Of a stretch of DNA of 17,663 nt, positions 7,174 to 13,782 are shown in pieces. Both the position numbers and the translations under genes were made by a program. Position 1 is the first letter of the stretch; every line of letters begins with the position of its first letter. The notes beneath the pieces were generated by a model. The model was given only the letters and a program-made list of their open reading frames with translations. It was not told the DNA's origin and did not search any database. Source of the stretch: Ruminococcus sp. (lineage in GTDB: Bacteria; Bacillota; Clostridia; Oscillospirales; Ruminococcaceae); NCBI GenBank assembly GCA_024697705.1, contig JAILFF010000211.1, positions 1 through 17,663 on the forward strand, given 5' to 3'.

Positions 7174-7986
7174 TCATTGATTGTTCGGAGCGCCGTCAAA
7201 GTGAACATCAAGCTGATTATAGGGGATCGAGATGCCCGCCTCGTCGAAGGCGTCCTTGACATCAGAGAGCAGCCCGAAGCGCAGCTCCCAGTAGTTCTCG
7301 GTCTTTACCCACACGCGCAGGAGTATGATGATCGCGTTGTCGGAGTGCTCGCAGACGCGGATATACGGCTTATCGGGCGCGTTAAGCGAAAGGGGATTTG
7401 CCTCGACGGTTTTGAGAATGACCTCCTCGGCACGCTTGTGGTCTTCCTTGTAGGAAACGCTGAATTTGAGTTCGAGCCGACGCTGTTCCTGCTGGGTGAA
7501 ATTGGTTATCGTTGCCGAGGCGACGGTGGCGTTCGGGAATATCACGGCTTTGTTGTCGATCGTGAGAATTTTTGTGTTGAGTATCGTGATGCTTTCGACA
7601 GTACCCTCGTTTCCTCCGATCGAGATGTAATCGCCGACCTTGAACGGACGTTCGAGCATAACGATGAATCCGCCCGCGACGTTTGAAAGGCTGTCCTTTA
7701 AACCCAGAACAATGGCAAGACCCGCCGTACCGAGCGCCGCGATTATCGAGGACATCGGGACTTTGAGCTCCGAAAGCGCCATAACGACGAGGATAACGTA
7801 CATCGCTGCCTTTATCGCCGAAATGAGAAAACGTGTGCCCGTTTCTTCAAGCTTGGTCTTCGACAGAACTTTCCACAGGAACCGAACGAACAGCCTTATG
7901 ACTACAACGCCGACCGCGAGTATAAGTGCAGCCCCGAGTATATAGGGAACGTAATCGGTAAGTTTGTCAATATATTTATCGAACAT
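7174..7986 (-). CDS. mscS: Small-conductance mechanosensitive channel, MscS family
   Basis: This 270-residue protein is close to the E. coli MscS size. Three membrane helices lie at about 13-36, 52-78 and 84-113. The third is the pore-lining helix with the Gly/Ala-rich pattern IIAALGTAGLAIVLGLKDSL, followed by the beta-domain hallmarks RPFKVGDYI and NTKILTIDN, then the cytoplasmic alpha/beta cage domain. MscS forms a heptameric inner-membrane valve that opens under membrane tension and releases solutes during hypo-osmotic shock. Start ATG (7984-7986) has a GGGAGG ribosome binding site (complement of 7994-7999) 7 bp upstream. The gene stands alone, transcribed away from oadG and converging on comF. 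Confidence 0.95.
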   Translation of the reverse strand: MFDKYIDKLTDYVPYILGAALILAVGVVVIRLFVRFLWKVLSKTKLEETGTRFLISAIKAAMYVILVVMALSELKVPMSSIIAALGTAGLAIVLGLKDSLSNVAGGFIVMLERPFKVGDYISIGGNEGTVESITILNTKILTIDNKAVIFPNATVASATITNFTQQEQRRLELKFSVSYKEDHKRAEEVILKTVEANPLSLNAPDKPYIRVCEHSDNAIIILLRVWVKTENYWELRFGLLSDVKDAFDEAGISIPYNQLDVHFDGAPNNQ

Positions 7987-8024
7987 ATTTTTTCCTCCCG
8001 TATGTCGGAACAGATTTCAAGATA

Positions 8025-8033
8025 ATTATACCA
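8025..8033 (-). promoter_or_regulatory. Extended -10 promoter of mscS
   Basis: Reading the minus strand, TGGTATAAT (complement of 8033-8025) is a perfect -10 with a TGN extension, 39 bp before the start codon. No good -35 box is visible at 17 bp, which is acceptable for an extended -10 promoter. Confidence 0.65.
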
Positions 8034-8058
8034 TATCCGCGGCAGACGATTGTATATT

Positions 8059-8107
8059 ATCTGTTAATAAATTATGACTTGCGGAAAGGCTGAGATCGTT
8101 AACAGAT
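8059..8107. repeat. Spaced 9-bp inverted repeat between divergent promoters
   Basis: ATCTGTTAA (8059-8067) and TTAACAGAT (8099-8107) are perfect inverted copies 31 bp apart. They lie between the mscS promoter (about 8025) and the oadG promoter (8167-8195), outside both predicted transcripts, so they are more likely a protein-binding site than an RNA hairpin. The whole 7987-8244 gap holds only this repeat and the two promoters. Confidence 0.45.
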
Positions 8108-8166
8108 TATGAGTATCAAATTATATCCTTTTTCCGAACTTTTTGTGAAATAATTGTCATTTGGAC

Positions 8167-8195
8167 TTGTTTTTTTTGATAGTTTGGTGTATAAT
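8167..8195 (+). promoter_or_regulatory. Promoter of oadG-oadB
   Basis: TTGTTT (8167-8172) and a perfect TATAAT (8190-8195) are separated by 17 bp. Transcription should begin near 8202, which excludes any start codon upstream of 8245. Confidence 0.75.
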
Positions 8196-8244
8196 AAATA
8201 GTGATTGGTCTGAATATAAATCCATTGAAAAGGAGAAGAAGGTA

Positions 8245-8700
8245 ATGAGTATGAACTTGAATCCTGTCATTCTGGCGGGCGAAGCGATACATACTTCGGA
8301 CAAGGATCTCGGCGGAAGTACCATTGCTGCGGTGGTTTTCACCGGTATAGCAGTAGTATTTATCGCTCTGATACTTCTGATACTCCTCGTTTCGCTCTAC
8401 GGAAAGATATTCGATTCCGTGAACAAGAAGAACGAGGAAAAGGCAGCAGCCGCCAAGAAGGCTGAGGCTGCCGAAAAGGCGAAGGCTCCGGCACCCAAGA
8501 CCGCGCCGAAGTCCGCGCCCGTCGTTTCGGACGGTATCGAGGAAGAAACGGTCGCTGTTATCATGGCTGCGATCGCGGCTTACGGGGCGCAGTCGGGCAA
8601 AAAGCTCGCCGTGAAGAGCATTAAGGCTTCACAGGGAGGCGCCGCACGAAGAAACGCCTGGAGTGCCGCAGGCATCTCCGAGGCGACCCGACCTTTTTAA
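8245..8700 (+). CDS. oadG: Gamma subunit of sodium-pumping decarboxylase (OadG family)
   Basis: This 151-residue protein has one membrane helix (about 27-52, FTGIAVVFIALILLILLVSL), an Ala/Lys/Pro-rich linker (about 62-95), and the OadG C-terminal domain ending NAWSAAGISEATRPF, a hallmark of clostridial gamma subunits. The gamma subunit anchors and assembles the carboxyltransferase and beta subunits of oxaloacetate, methylmalonyl-CoA or glutaconyl-CoA decarboxylase Na+ pumps. ATG 8245 is chosen because AAGGAG (8230-8235) lies 9 bp upstream. ATG 8251, with AGAAGG upstream, is a possible alternative. The frame is open back to 8161, but that region contains the promoter. oadB follows 40 bp downstream. 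No alpha or biotin-carrier gene is in the window. Confidence 0.9.
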   Translation: MSMNLNPVILAGEAIHTSDKDLGGSTIAAVVFTGIAVVFIALILLILLVSLYGKIFDSVNKKNEEKAAAAKKAEAAEKAKAPAPKTAPKSAPVVSDGIEEETVAVIMAAIAAYGAQSGKKLAVKSIKASQGGAARRNAWSAAGISEATRPF

Positions 8701-8740
8701 GGCGTGTACCTCGAATATCTGAAAGGAATGATGACTTGAT

Positions 8741-9997
8741 ATGGCAATTTTAGAGAGCTTTCTGAATACCCTGCTCGATCTTGGCAGTAAGTCGGGCTTT
8801 GCGGGTTTTCTGGTTGACGGCGGCTGGAAAAATATCATAATGATACTTATTTCATTCGTCTTTATGTACCTTGCGATAGCAAGGGGCTTTGAGCCGCTGC
8901 TGCTGCTGCCGATCTCCTTCGGTATGCTGCTGACAAATCTTCCCGGCGCGGAGATGTACCATTCGGAATTCTGGGAATATGCCACCCGCTCCGAGATCGA
9001 CCCGACGGGTCTTGAAATTACGAATACCCATTATTTGGATTACGGATACATACTACGGCACGGCGGATTGCTTGATATGCTGTATTTAGGCGTAAAACTC
9101 CAGATATATCCCCCGCTGATATTCTTAGGCATCGGCGCTATGACCGACTTCGGTCCGCTGATAGCCAATCCCAAGAGCTTTCTGCTCGGTGCGGCTGCAC
9201 AGGGCGGTATCTTCTTTACATTCATCGGAGCTGCTCTGCTCGGCATGACCGCGGCGGAGTGCGCCTCCATCGCCATCATCGGTGGAGCGGACGGCCCTAC
9301 CGCTATCTTCGTTTCTTCGAGACTGCTTTCGGGTACCGACAGCATCGGCGTTGGTACTATCGCGTTGGCTGCTTATACCTACATGGCTCTCGTGCCGATA
9401 ATCCAGCCGCCTATTATGAAACTGCTCACCACCAAGAAGGAACGTGCGGTCGTAATGGGTCAGCTCAGAACTGTTTCCAAGACCGAGAAGATCCTCTTCC
9501 CGATACTCGTTACTGTTGTTATAGCTCTTATGATTCCCGATGCCGCTCCGCTGGTTGGTATGCTGATGTTCGGCAATCTGCTTAAAGAGTCGGGCTGCTG
9601 CGACAGAATCGCAAAGACCGCTCAGAACGAGCTTATGAACATTATCACGATATTCTTAGGCACTTCCGTTGGCGCTACCACGAGAGCGGACAAGATACTT
9701 ACCCCTGCGTTCGGTAAGGTTATCCTTCTCGGCGTTATCGCGTTCGGACTTGCCACTGCCTGCGGCGTACTGCTCGGAAAGCTTATGTACGTTATCTCGG
9801 GCAAGACCATCAATCCGCTGATCGGTTCGGCGGGCGTTTCGGCTGTACCTATGGCGGCTCGTGTCGCTCAGAAGGTCGGTCAGGAAGAAAATCCCACCAA
9901 CTATCTGCTCATGCACGCTATGGGACCGAACGTTGCGGGCGTTATCGGCTCTGCCGTAGCCGCGGGCGTTTTGCTCAGTATCGTAAAGATCGGCTGA
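8741..9997 (+). CDS. oadB: Beta subunit of sodium-pumping decarboxylase (OadB/GcdB/MmdB family)
   Basis: This 418-residue, highly hydrophobic protein has roughly 9-11 membrane segments. Signature pieces include GMLLTNLPGAE near the N-terminus, the invariant IIGGADGPTAIFVSSRL at about 179-195, whose Asp matches the Na+/H+-binding D203 of the Klebsiella beta subunit, and MGPNVAGVIGSAVAAGVLL near the C-terminus. The beta subunit decarboxylates carboxybiotin and couples this to export of Na+. The substrate of the whole complex (oxaloacetate, methylmalonyl-CoA or glutaconyl-CoA) is set by the missing carboxyltransferase. The start is ATG 8741. Its AAAGGA (8722-8727) is 13 bp away, and a three-codon ATG-ATG-ACT-TGA mini-ORF (8728-8739) lies between, so initiation may be modest or by re-initiation. 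The gene ends at a strong terminator. Confidence 0.95.
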   Translation: MAILESFLNTLLDLGSKSGFAGFLVDGGWKNIIMILISFVFMYLAIARGFEPLLLLPISFGMLLTNLPGAEMYHSEFWEYATRSEIDPTGLEITNTHYLDYGYILRHGGLLDMLYLGVKLQIYPPLIFLGIGAMTDFGPLIANPKSFLLGAAAQGGIFFTFIGAALLGMTAAECASIAIIGGADGPTAIFVSSRLLSGTDSIGVGTIALAAYTYMALVPIIQPPIMKLLTTKKERAVVMGQLRTVSKTEKILFPILVTVVIALMIPDAAPLVGMLMFGNLLKESGCCDRIAKTAQNELMNIITIFLGTSVGATTRADKILTPAFGKVILLGVIAFGLATACGVLLGKLMYVISGKTINPLIGSAGVSAVPMAARVAQKVGQEENPTNYLLMHAMGPNVAGVIGSAVAAGVLLSIVKIG

Positions 9998-10017
9998 TAA
10001 ATTTTTCTTAAAAAGAC

Positions 10018-10049
10018 AAATGACGGGAAGAACATTCCCGTCATTTTTT
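10018..10049 (+). terminator. Strong intrinsic terminator after oadB
   Basis: AAATGACGGGAA (10018-10029) pairs perfectly with TTCCCGTCATTT (10035-10046) around a GAACA loop, and TTTTTT runs from 10044 to 10049. This is a textbook rho-independent terminator 20 bp after the oadB stop. Confidence 0.95.
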
Positions 10050-10064
10050 CAAATGTATATTTTT

Positions 10065-10080
10065 GGAGGTGTTTTGTATG
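10065..10080 (+). promoter_or_regulatory. Ribosome binding site and ATG in a frame that conflicts with the small membrane protein
   Basis: GGAGG (10065-10069) sits 8 bp before ATG 10078, ideal geometry. That ATG opens a 92-codon frame ending at 10356. It begins with a plausible MIPEDKREKYFTFAWDGF, but past about 10130 it reads through an out-of-frame shadow of the two-TM protein at 10124-10339. No promoter is visible between the oadB terminator and this site. Confidence 0.6.
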
Positions 10081-10123
10081 ATACCGGAAGATAAAAGAGA
10101 AAAATATTTCACATTCGCTTGGG

Positions 10124-10339
10124 ATGGCTTTAAGTTATATAAATGTTTATTTTGCGATTTTCGTGGTAGTATTTATACTGCTGATCGTTGCCGTGCTTTT
10201 CAGAATAAAGAAAAAGCAGTCGGGAAAGGCGAAAGAATCGGGAAAAAAGACCGAACTCTCTCGGTTGTTGACAATCGCTCTTGGCATTATCTTTCTCGTG
10301 ATGGCAGTACCCCTCTTATATATAGTCATCACGGGATAG
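10124..10339 (+). CDS. Small two-TM membrane protein, possibly frameshifted at its 5' end
   Basis: The frame from ATG 10124 encodes 71 residues. They form a first membrane helix (about 10-26, FAIFVVVFILLIVAVLF), a Lys-rich cytoplasmic loop (RIKKKQSGKAKESGKK), and a second helix (LLTIALGIIFLVMAVPLLYIV) ending at TAG 10339. Composition and codon choice look genuine. However, ATG 10124 has no ribosome binding site, while a strong one serves ATG 10078 in the frame one base earlier. A single skipped base near 10118-10132 would join MIPEDKREKYFTFAWDGF to the membrane part, giving a coherent protein of about 86 residues. So this is either a frameshifted gene, a coupled start, or a sequence error. 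I recognise no family. The acetyltransferase gene starts 16 bp downstream. Confidence 0.55.
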   Translation: MALSYINVYFAIFVVVFILLIVAVLFRIKKKQSGKAKESGKKTELSRLLTIALGIIFLVMAVPLLYIVITG

Positions 10340-10355
10340 TCGGGGAAATTTCATA

Positions 10356-10874
10356 ATGGATATTATGTACAAAAAAGCGGACATTTCCGACCTTGAAGAG
10401 ACTCATGCTGTTGTGGCTGCGGCTGTCGAACATATGAACGCCGAAGGCATCGACCAGTGGGACGAGGTCTATCCCTCGTGTGAGGTGCTTCGCGGAGATA
10501 TCGAGCGCGGCGAGATGTACATCTGTCTGGTCGGTTCGGCTCTTGCAGGAATGTATGTTCTTAATAAATATACCGATGAGCAATACGCAAATGGCGAATG
10601 GTCATATAACGGCGATGATTTTGTGGTTATCCACAGGCTTGTGGTGTCGCCCGTGTTTCAGCATAAAGGAATTGCACGGCAGATAATAAAGCATATCGAG
10701 GACGAACTGAGGGCTTCGGGCGTGATTTCGGTAAGACTCGACGTTTTCACAAAGAATCCTTACGCGCTTCGGTTGTATGATTCGCAAGGGTATGCAAAAG
10801 TTGGAACCGCGCACTGGCGCAAGGGAGAGTTTTATCTTATGGAAAAGCTGCTGACAGGGGAGAATTTGGCATGA
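10356..10874 (+). CDS. GNAT family N-acetyltransferase
   Basis: This 172-residue protein has a GNAT fold. An N-terminal alpha/beta part (MDIMYKKADISDLEETHAVV) is followed by motif A. There beta-4 (DFVVIHRLVVSP) is followed by the acetyl-CoA pyrophosphate loop FQHKGIARQIIKHIED, which fits the Q/RxxGxG/A pattern. Motif B (NPYALRLYDSQGYAKVG) and the final beta strand YLMEKL complete it. It transfers an acyl group from acyl-CoA to an amine. The substrate cannot be told, and nothing specifically marks a RimI or antibiotic enzyme. Start ATG 10356 follows GGGGA (10342-10346) by 9 bp. Its TGA overlaps the ATG of the next gene by 4 bases (ATGA), which implies translational coupling. Confidence 0.9.
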   Translation: MDIMYKKADISDLEETHAVVAAAVEHMNAEGIDQWDEVYPSCEVLRGDIERGEMYICLVGSALAGMYVLNKYTDEQYANGEWSYNGDDFVVIHRLVVSPVFQHKGIARQIIKHIEDELRASGVISVRLDVFTKNPYALRLYDSQGYAKVGTAHWRKGEFYLMEKLLTGENLA

Positions 10875-11461
10875 GCGCACGTTTTTTTGCTTTTATATCA
10901 CGAATGAAATATATCGACCGCTGGGCGCTGATGAGGAATACTCTGACCGAGAACATCAGCGAACATTCGCTCGAAACGGCGTTTATTGCTCATGTGCTTG
11001 CGGTGATTCGCAACAAGCGTTTCGGCGGGAGCGTGAACGCCGAGCGCTGCGCTCTGCTGGCGATGTATCACGACGTTTCGGAGATTATCACGGGCGATCT
11101 TCCCACGCCTGTTAAGTATTACAATCCCGAGATACGCAGTATTTACAATGAGATCGAGCTGAAAGCCGCCGACAGGCTGCTTGGTTATCTCCCCGAGGAT
11201 ATTCGAGAAGAGTACGTCCCGCTGCTGAAACCCGACAGCGGCGAGGCGGAGCTTTGGCGTCTTGTCAAGGCAGCGGATAAGATCTCGGCGTATATCAAGT
11301 GCATCGAGGAGCGCCGCATGGGGAATGACGATTTCGCTACGGCTGAAAAAGCTACTCTCGACGCGATCTACGCTATGGAGCTGTCTGAGGCAGAGGTATT
11401 TCTTGAGGAATTTATCCCCGCCTATACTCTCACGCTCGATGAACAGTCGGACAGCGATTGA
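10871..11461 (+). CDS. yfbR: YfbR-type HD-domain 5'-deoxynucleotidase
   Basis: This 196-residue protein matches E. coli YfbR across nearly its whole length: FFAFISRMKYIDRWALMRNT, TENISEHSLETAFIAHVLA, FGGSVNAERCALLAMYHDVSE, ITGDLPTPVKYYNPEI, and a closing AYTLTLDEQS. The HD-domain metal ligands are H32, H67, D68 and D136. E71 and the R17-W18 pair, which in YfbR contact substrate and nucleotide, are also present. The enzyme removes the 5' phosphate from dNMPs, in E. coli mainly dAMP, dGMP, dTMP and dCMP, and takes part in dCTP-independent dUMP supply. It is translationally coupled to the GNAT gene through an ATGA overlap. No terminator is seen after it. Only the next gene's promoter lies in the following 156 bp. 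Confidence 0.92.
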   Translation: MSARFFAFISRMKYIDRWALMRNTLTENISEHSLETAFIAHVLAVIRNKRFGGSVNAERCALLAMYHDVSEIITGDLPTPVKYYNPEIRSIYNEIELKAADRLLGYLPEDIREEYVPLLKPDSGEAELWRLVKAADKISAYIKCIEERRMGNDDFATAEKATLDAIYAMELSEAEVFLEEFIPAYTLTLDEQSDSD

Positions 11462-11515
11462 TCTTTGTCGTCTTGATTAACAAATATTATGTGGAATAAT
11501 TGTCGAAAATGTTAA

Positions 11516-11544
11516 TTGACAATTGATTTGATAAGTAATATAAT
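11516..11544 (+). promoter_or_regulatory. Perfect consensus promoter of the seven-TM protein gene
   Basis: TTGACA (11516-11521) and TATAAT (11539-11544) are both exact consensus boxes with a 17-bp spacer. Transcription should begin around 11551. Confidence 0.93.
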
Positions 11545-11563
11545 TATATCATATTAAACTTTT

Positions 11564-11593
11564 AAAGGAGGAATAATTTTGGGTACAGGTTAA
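11564..11593 (+). promoter_or_regulatory. Strong RBS and TTG start followed by an in-frame stop (4-codon leader ORF or 5' nonsense)
   Basis: AAAGGAGG (11564-11571) is followed 7 bp later by TTG (11579-11581). The frame reads TTG GGT ACA GGT TAA, stopping at 11591-11593. After the stop the same frame continues as SDVDLNTL into ATG 11618 of the seven-TM protein. ATG 11618 has no ribosome binding site of its own. Confidence 0.75.
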
Positions 11594-11617
11594 TCTGACG
11601 TTGACCTTAACACGCTG

Positions 11618-12427
11618 ATGAACGGTTCGGCGGAATCAACAATAGCGGTTGTTATTTGTCTGGCGATAGGGGGGCTCGGCTGTTTTTTCGGCTATAAGCT
11701 GACAAAACTTATTATCGCTTTATGCGGCTTTTGCTTCGGTGAGCTTGTCGGCTTAATAATTGGCGGAACAATGAACAGCGGCGGGGCAGCGCTTTTTCTC
11801 GGATTTGTACTCGGTATCGTATTTGCGATCTTTTCATACAAAACATACAAGCTTGGCGTTTTTCTGTCTGCATTTCTGACAGTGGGCTTGACTGCTGCGG
11901 GAATAATGATGTACATTACAAAGAATACGACAAAGCCTATAATGGAATTTGCTGTTGGTGCTGCTGTGGGCATTGTTGCGGGTGTGATCGCGGTCAAGCT
12001 GACCAAACCTTTAATGATAATTACGACCTCCGTAAGCAGCGGTTCACTGTTCGGCGCATCGCTTGCGGTACTTATCAAAATGCCCAAGCTCGCGCCTGTG
12101 CTTGGACTGGTATCAATAATACTTGGTCTGATAGTTCAGATAAAGACGAACGGCGGTCTGCTTGAAACCGAGGACGAAAAGCGTCCCTCGCAGAATTATG
12201 CGGCTCCGCAGTATGTGAATCCATACGCGACAAGCAATAATTATGACAGCTATAACGGGTTCGGCGGTCAGCAGCAGGGTTATATGAACGGGCAGCAAGG
12301 ATTCCCGGGCGGACAGCAGGGTTACATGAACGGGCAGCAGGGCTATATGAACGGACAGCCCGGTTTTCCGAACGGTCAGTCTCCGCAGGATGATGGTTTT
12401 CTCGGAAATGGTCATTTTCCGCAGTGA
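11618..12427 (+). CDS. Seven-TM DUF4203-like membrane protein with Gln/Gly/Asn-rich C-terminal repeats
   Basis: From ATG 11618 this is 269 residues. About seven Gly/Ala-rich membrane helices occupy residues 7-182 (for example TIAVVICLAIGGLGCFFGY and ELVGLIIGG, then LGLVSIILGLIVQI). A hydrophilic tail follows with five short repeats of the GQQGYMN type. The layout resembles DUF4203/TM7SF3-like integral membrane proteins, whose function is unknown to me. The strongest initiation signals (perfect promoter, AAAGGAGG, TTG at 11579) lie in the same frame, but a TAA at 11591 cuts them off. The natural protein may therefore have been 13 residues longer, with this copy carrying a 5' nonsense change, or it may be made by re-initiation at 11618. 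A bidirectional terminator follows. Confidence 0.8.
   Translation: MNGSAESTIAVVICLAIGGLGCFFGYKLTKLIIALCGFCFGELVGLIIGGTMNSGGAALFLGFVLGIVFAIFSYKTYKLGVFLSAFLTVGLTAAGIMMYITKNTTKPIMEFAVGAAVGIVAGVIAVKLTKPLMIITTSVSSGSLFGASLAVLIKMPKLAPVLGLVSIILGLIVQIKTNGGLLETEDEKRPSQNYAAPQYVNPYATSNNYDSYNGFGGQQQGYMNGQQGFPGGQQGYMNGQQGYMNGQPGFPNGQSPQDDGFLGNGHFPQ
12266..12379 (+). repeat. Tandem 21-bp coding repeats (GQQGYMN-type heptapeptide)
   Basis: Five imperfect heptapeptide units, GQQ(Q)GYMN, GQQGFPG, GQQGYMN, GQQGYMN and GQPGFPN, are encoded back to back by about 21-bp units. Two sub-types alternate, YMN and FPG/FPN. The tail is low-complexity, flexible and probably cytosolic or surface-exposed. The repeats could expand or contract by slippage or recombination. 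Confidence 0.85.
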
Positions 12428-12447
12428 GATCTTTGAATAATTAACAG

Positions 12448-12484
12448 AAAAAACACCGACACTTTCAAAATGCCGGTGTTTTTG
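12448..12484. terminator. Bidirectional intrinsic terminator
   Basis: AAAAACACCG (12449-12458) pairs with CGGTGTTTTT (12474-12483). After an A/C mismatch, CA/TG pairs follow inside. The A-run on one side and T-run on the other give a U-tract in both directions, ending the plus-strand seven-TM gene and the minus-strand BMP gene. Confidence 0.9.
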
Positions 12485-12504
12485 TTATATCTGTTATTTG
12501 TAAT

Positions 12505-13779
12505 TTATTCGTCGTCGATGATGATAACATTGTTCAGAACATAGTGAAAGGTCGGCGCCGAGGAATCGCGATTCTCGATAAACTCTGTCGAGAGATCGAT
12601 AACGTCGTTCGGGTCGCTGAACGATACGCCTTTGTAATTGCCGCTGAAAACGTGCGTTTTGCCGTTTTCCATGTCTTCGACCGCTTTGCCGAGTATTGTA
12701 CGGGTGTCTTCGCTGGCGGCTGCCGAATTCAGTTCAAGCAGCTTTACCCAGCCTTCCTTGAATCCTCCGCTGGCATCGTTGCCGTTGATCCTGCCGCTGA
12801 TATTTTTTTCTATCGGCTGTCTTGCGAATACCGATTTGATAGCGGAGGTGTAATACGGCAGCCAGTCGATACGGCAGCTTATGAGCGCTGAGGTGGGTGA
12901 TATTCCTATCATGTCCTGATTATACCCGACATGATAGACAGGGTAAGGCATATCGGCGTTCTCGCAGGCGATAGCCGAGCCTATCGTGTTGGAATGGTGC
13001 GATATTATCACGCAGCCCTCGTCTATCAGCTGACGGGCTGCCTCTTTTTCGAGGGTGTAGCTCGTCCAGGTGTTGATGTACTTAACGCGCATGACGGCTG
13101 AGGGGCATTGCGAACGCGCTCCGAGCAGGAACGCCGTATAGCCCGAGATGACCTCCGCACAGGGATAGGCTGCTACAAAGCCCAGCACCGCTTCGTCACG
13201 AGTAATGGTGCCGTTCTGTATCATTTCGCTCAGCTTGGCGCCTGCCGCTATGCCGCTGATATATCGTCCCTGATAGATCTCTCCCATAAAGTTATGGTAA
13301 TTTGCGGCGGTCGTACCCCTATTGGCATTGTCGCAGGTGGCGGCGCAGAACTGCACGTCGGGATATTTCAGCGCCATATTTTTTGCGGTTTCTCCGTAGC
13401 CGTAGGAATTGGTGAAAATAATGTTGCAGCCGTCGGAGACCAGGTCTGTTATGACTTCGTCTGCCGATTCGTACGGTACGTTGTATTTTTCGATGATGGT
13501 GAGTTTTTCTCCGAAGATGTCTTCAAGCTGCCTTGCGGCGCGGATAAAGTTCGCGCTGTACGGCGTGCTTTCGTCGCCGTCGTAAATAAATCCCGCCGTT
13601 ACGGTCAGGCGGTGGTTTACTCCGCTGTTATTTATCGTTCTTATGCCGAAAGCGATACCGATGGCTACCAAAGCGGTGATAATGGCGCAGAGGATATTTC
13701 GGAAGTCGTTCACGTATCCGAAGGGATTGAACTTTTTGGCGTTTGCGGTCTTGTTCGTTTGTGTTTTATTGTTCGCCAT
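12505..13779 (-). CDS. Membrane-anchored BMP/Med-family substrate-binding protein
   Basis: This 424-residue protein has a Lys/Asn-rich cytoplasmic N-terminus (1-27) and one membrane helix (about 28-48, ILCAIITALVAIGIAFGI). No lipobox is present, since the only Cys there is preceded by NIL. A BMP-type periplasmic-binding fold follows. Family landmarks include AGFIYDGDESTPYSANFIRA, FTNSYGYGETAKNMALKYPD, NFMGEIYQGRYISGIAAGA, GFVAAYPCAEVISGYTAFLLGA and YHVGYNQDM. BMP relatives bind purine nucleosides (PnrA) or riboflavin (RfuA) for ABC uptake, and Bacillus Med is a regulatory member. No ABC permease or ATPase gene is nearby. It starts 3 bp after the HD-GYP receptor gene, with its GGGAGG ribosome binding site inside that gene's last codons. 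This tight coupling suggests a sensor role rather than transport, but the ligand is unknown. Confidence 0.9.
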   Translation of the reverse strand: MANNKTQTNKTANAKKFNPFGYVNDFRNILCAIITALVAIGIAFGIRTINNSGVNHRLTVTAGFIYDGDESTPYSANFIRAARQLEDIFGEKLTIIEKYNVPYESADEVITDLVSDGCNIIFTNSYGYGETAKNMALKYPDVQFCAATCDNANRGTTAANYHNFMGEIYQGRYISGIAAGAKLSEMIQNGTITRDEAVLGFVAAYPCAEVISGYTAFLLGARSQCPSAVMRVKYINTWTSYTLEKEAARQLIDEGCVIISHHSNTIGSAIACENADMPYPVYHVGYNQDMIGISPTSALISCRIDWLPYYTSAIKSVFARQPIEKNISGRINGNDASGGFKEGWVKLLELNSAAASEDTRTILGKAVEDMENGKTHVFSGNYKGVSFSDPNDVIDLSTEFIENRDSSAPTFHYVLNNVIIIDDE

Positions 13780-13782
13780 CGT

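Noticed and set aside
7123..7686. 187-codon plus-strand frame beginning in the comF/mscS gap
   Set aside because: It is antisense to the conserved MscS beta and cage domains and begins inside the terminator hairpin region. It looks repetitive rather than folded.
8161..8244. 28-residue N-terminal extension of OadG
   Set aside because: The oadG promoter (8167-8195) lies inside it, and a good ribosome binding site precedes ATG 8245.
8728..8739. ATG-ATG-ACT-TGA mini-ORF before oadB as a regulatory leader peptide
   Set aside because: It is only three codons and sits by chance-prone ATG repeats. It is noted for its effect on RBS spacing, but there is too little to call a gene.
12260..12380. Repeat block as a possible CRISPR or intergenic repeat array
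   Set aside because: The repeats are in-frame coding heptapeptide units without spacers, within the C-terminus of a membrane protein.
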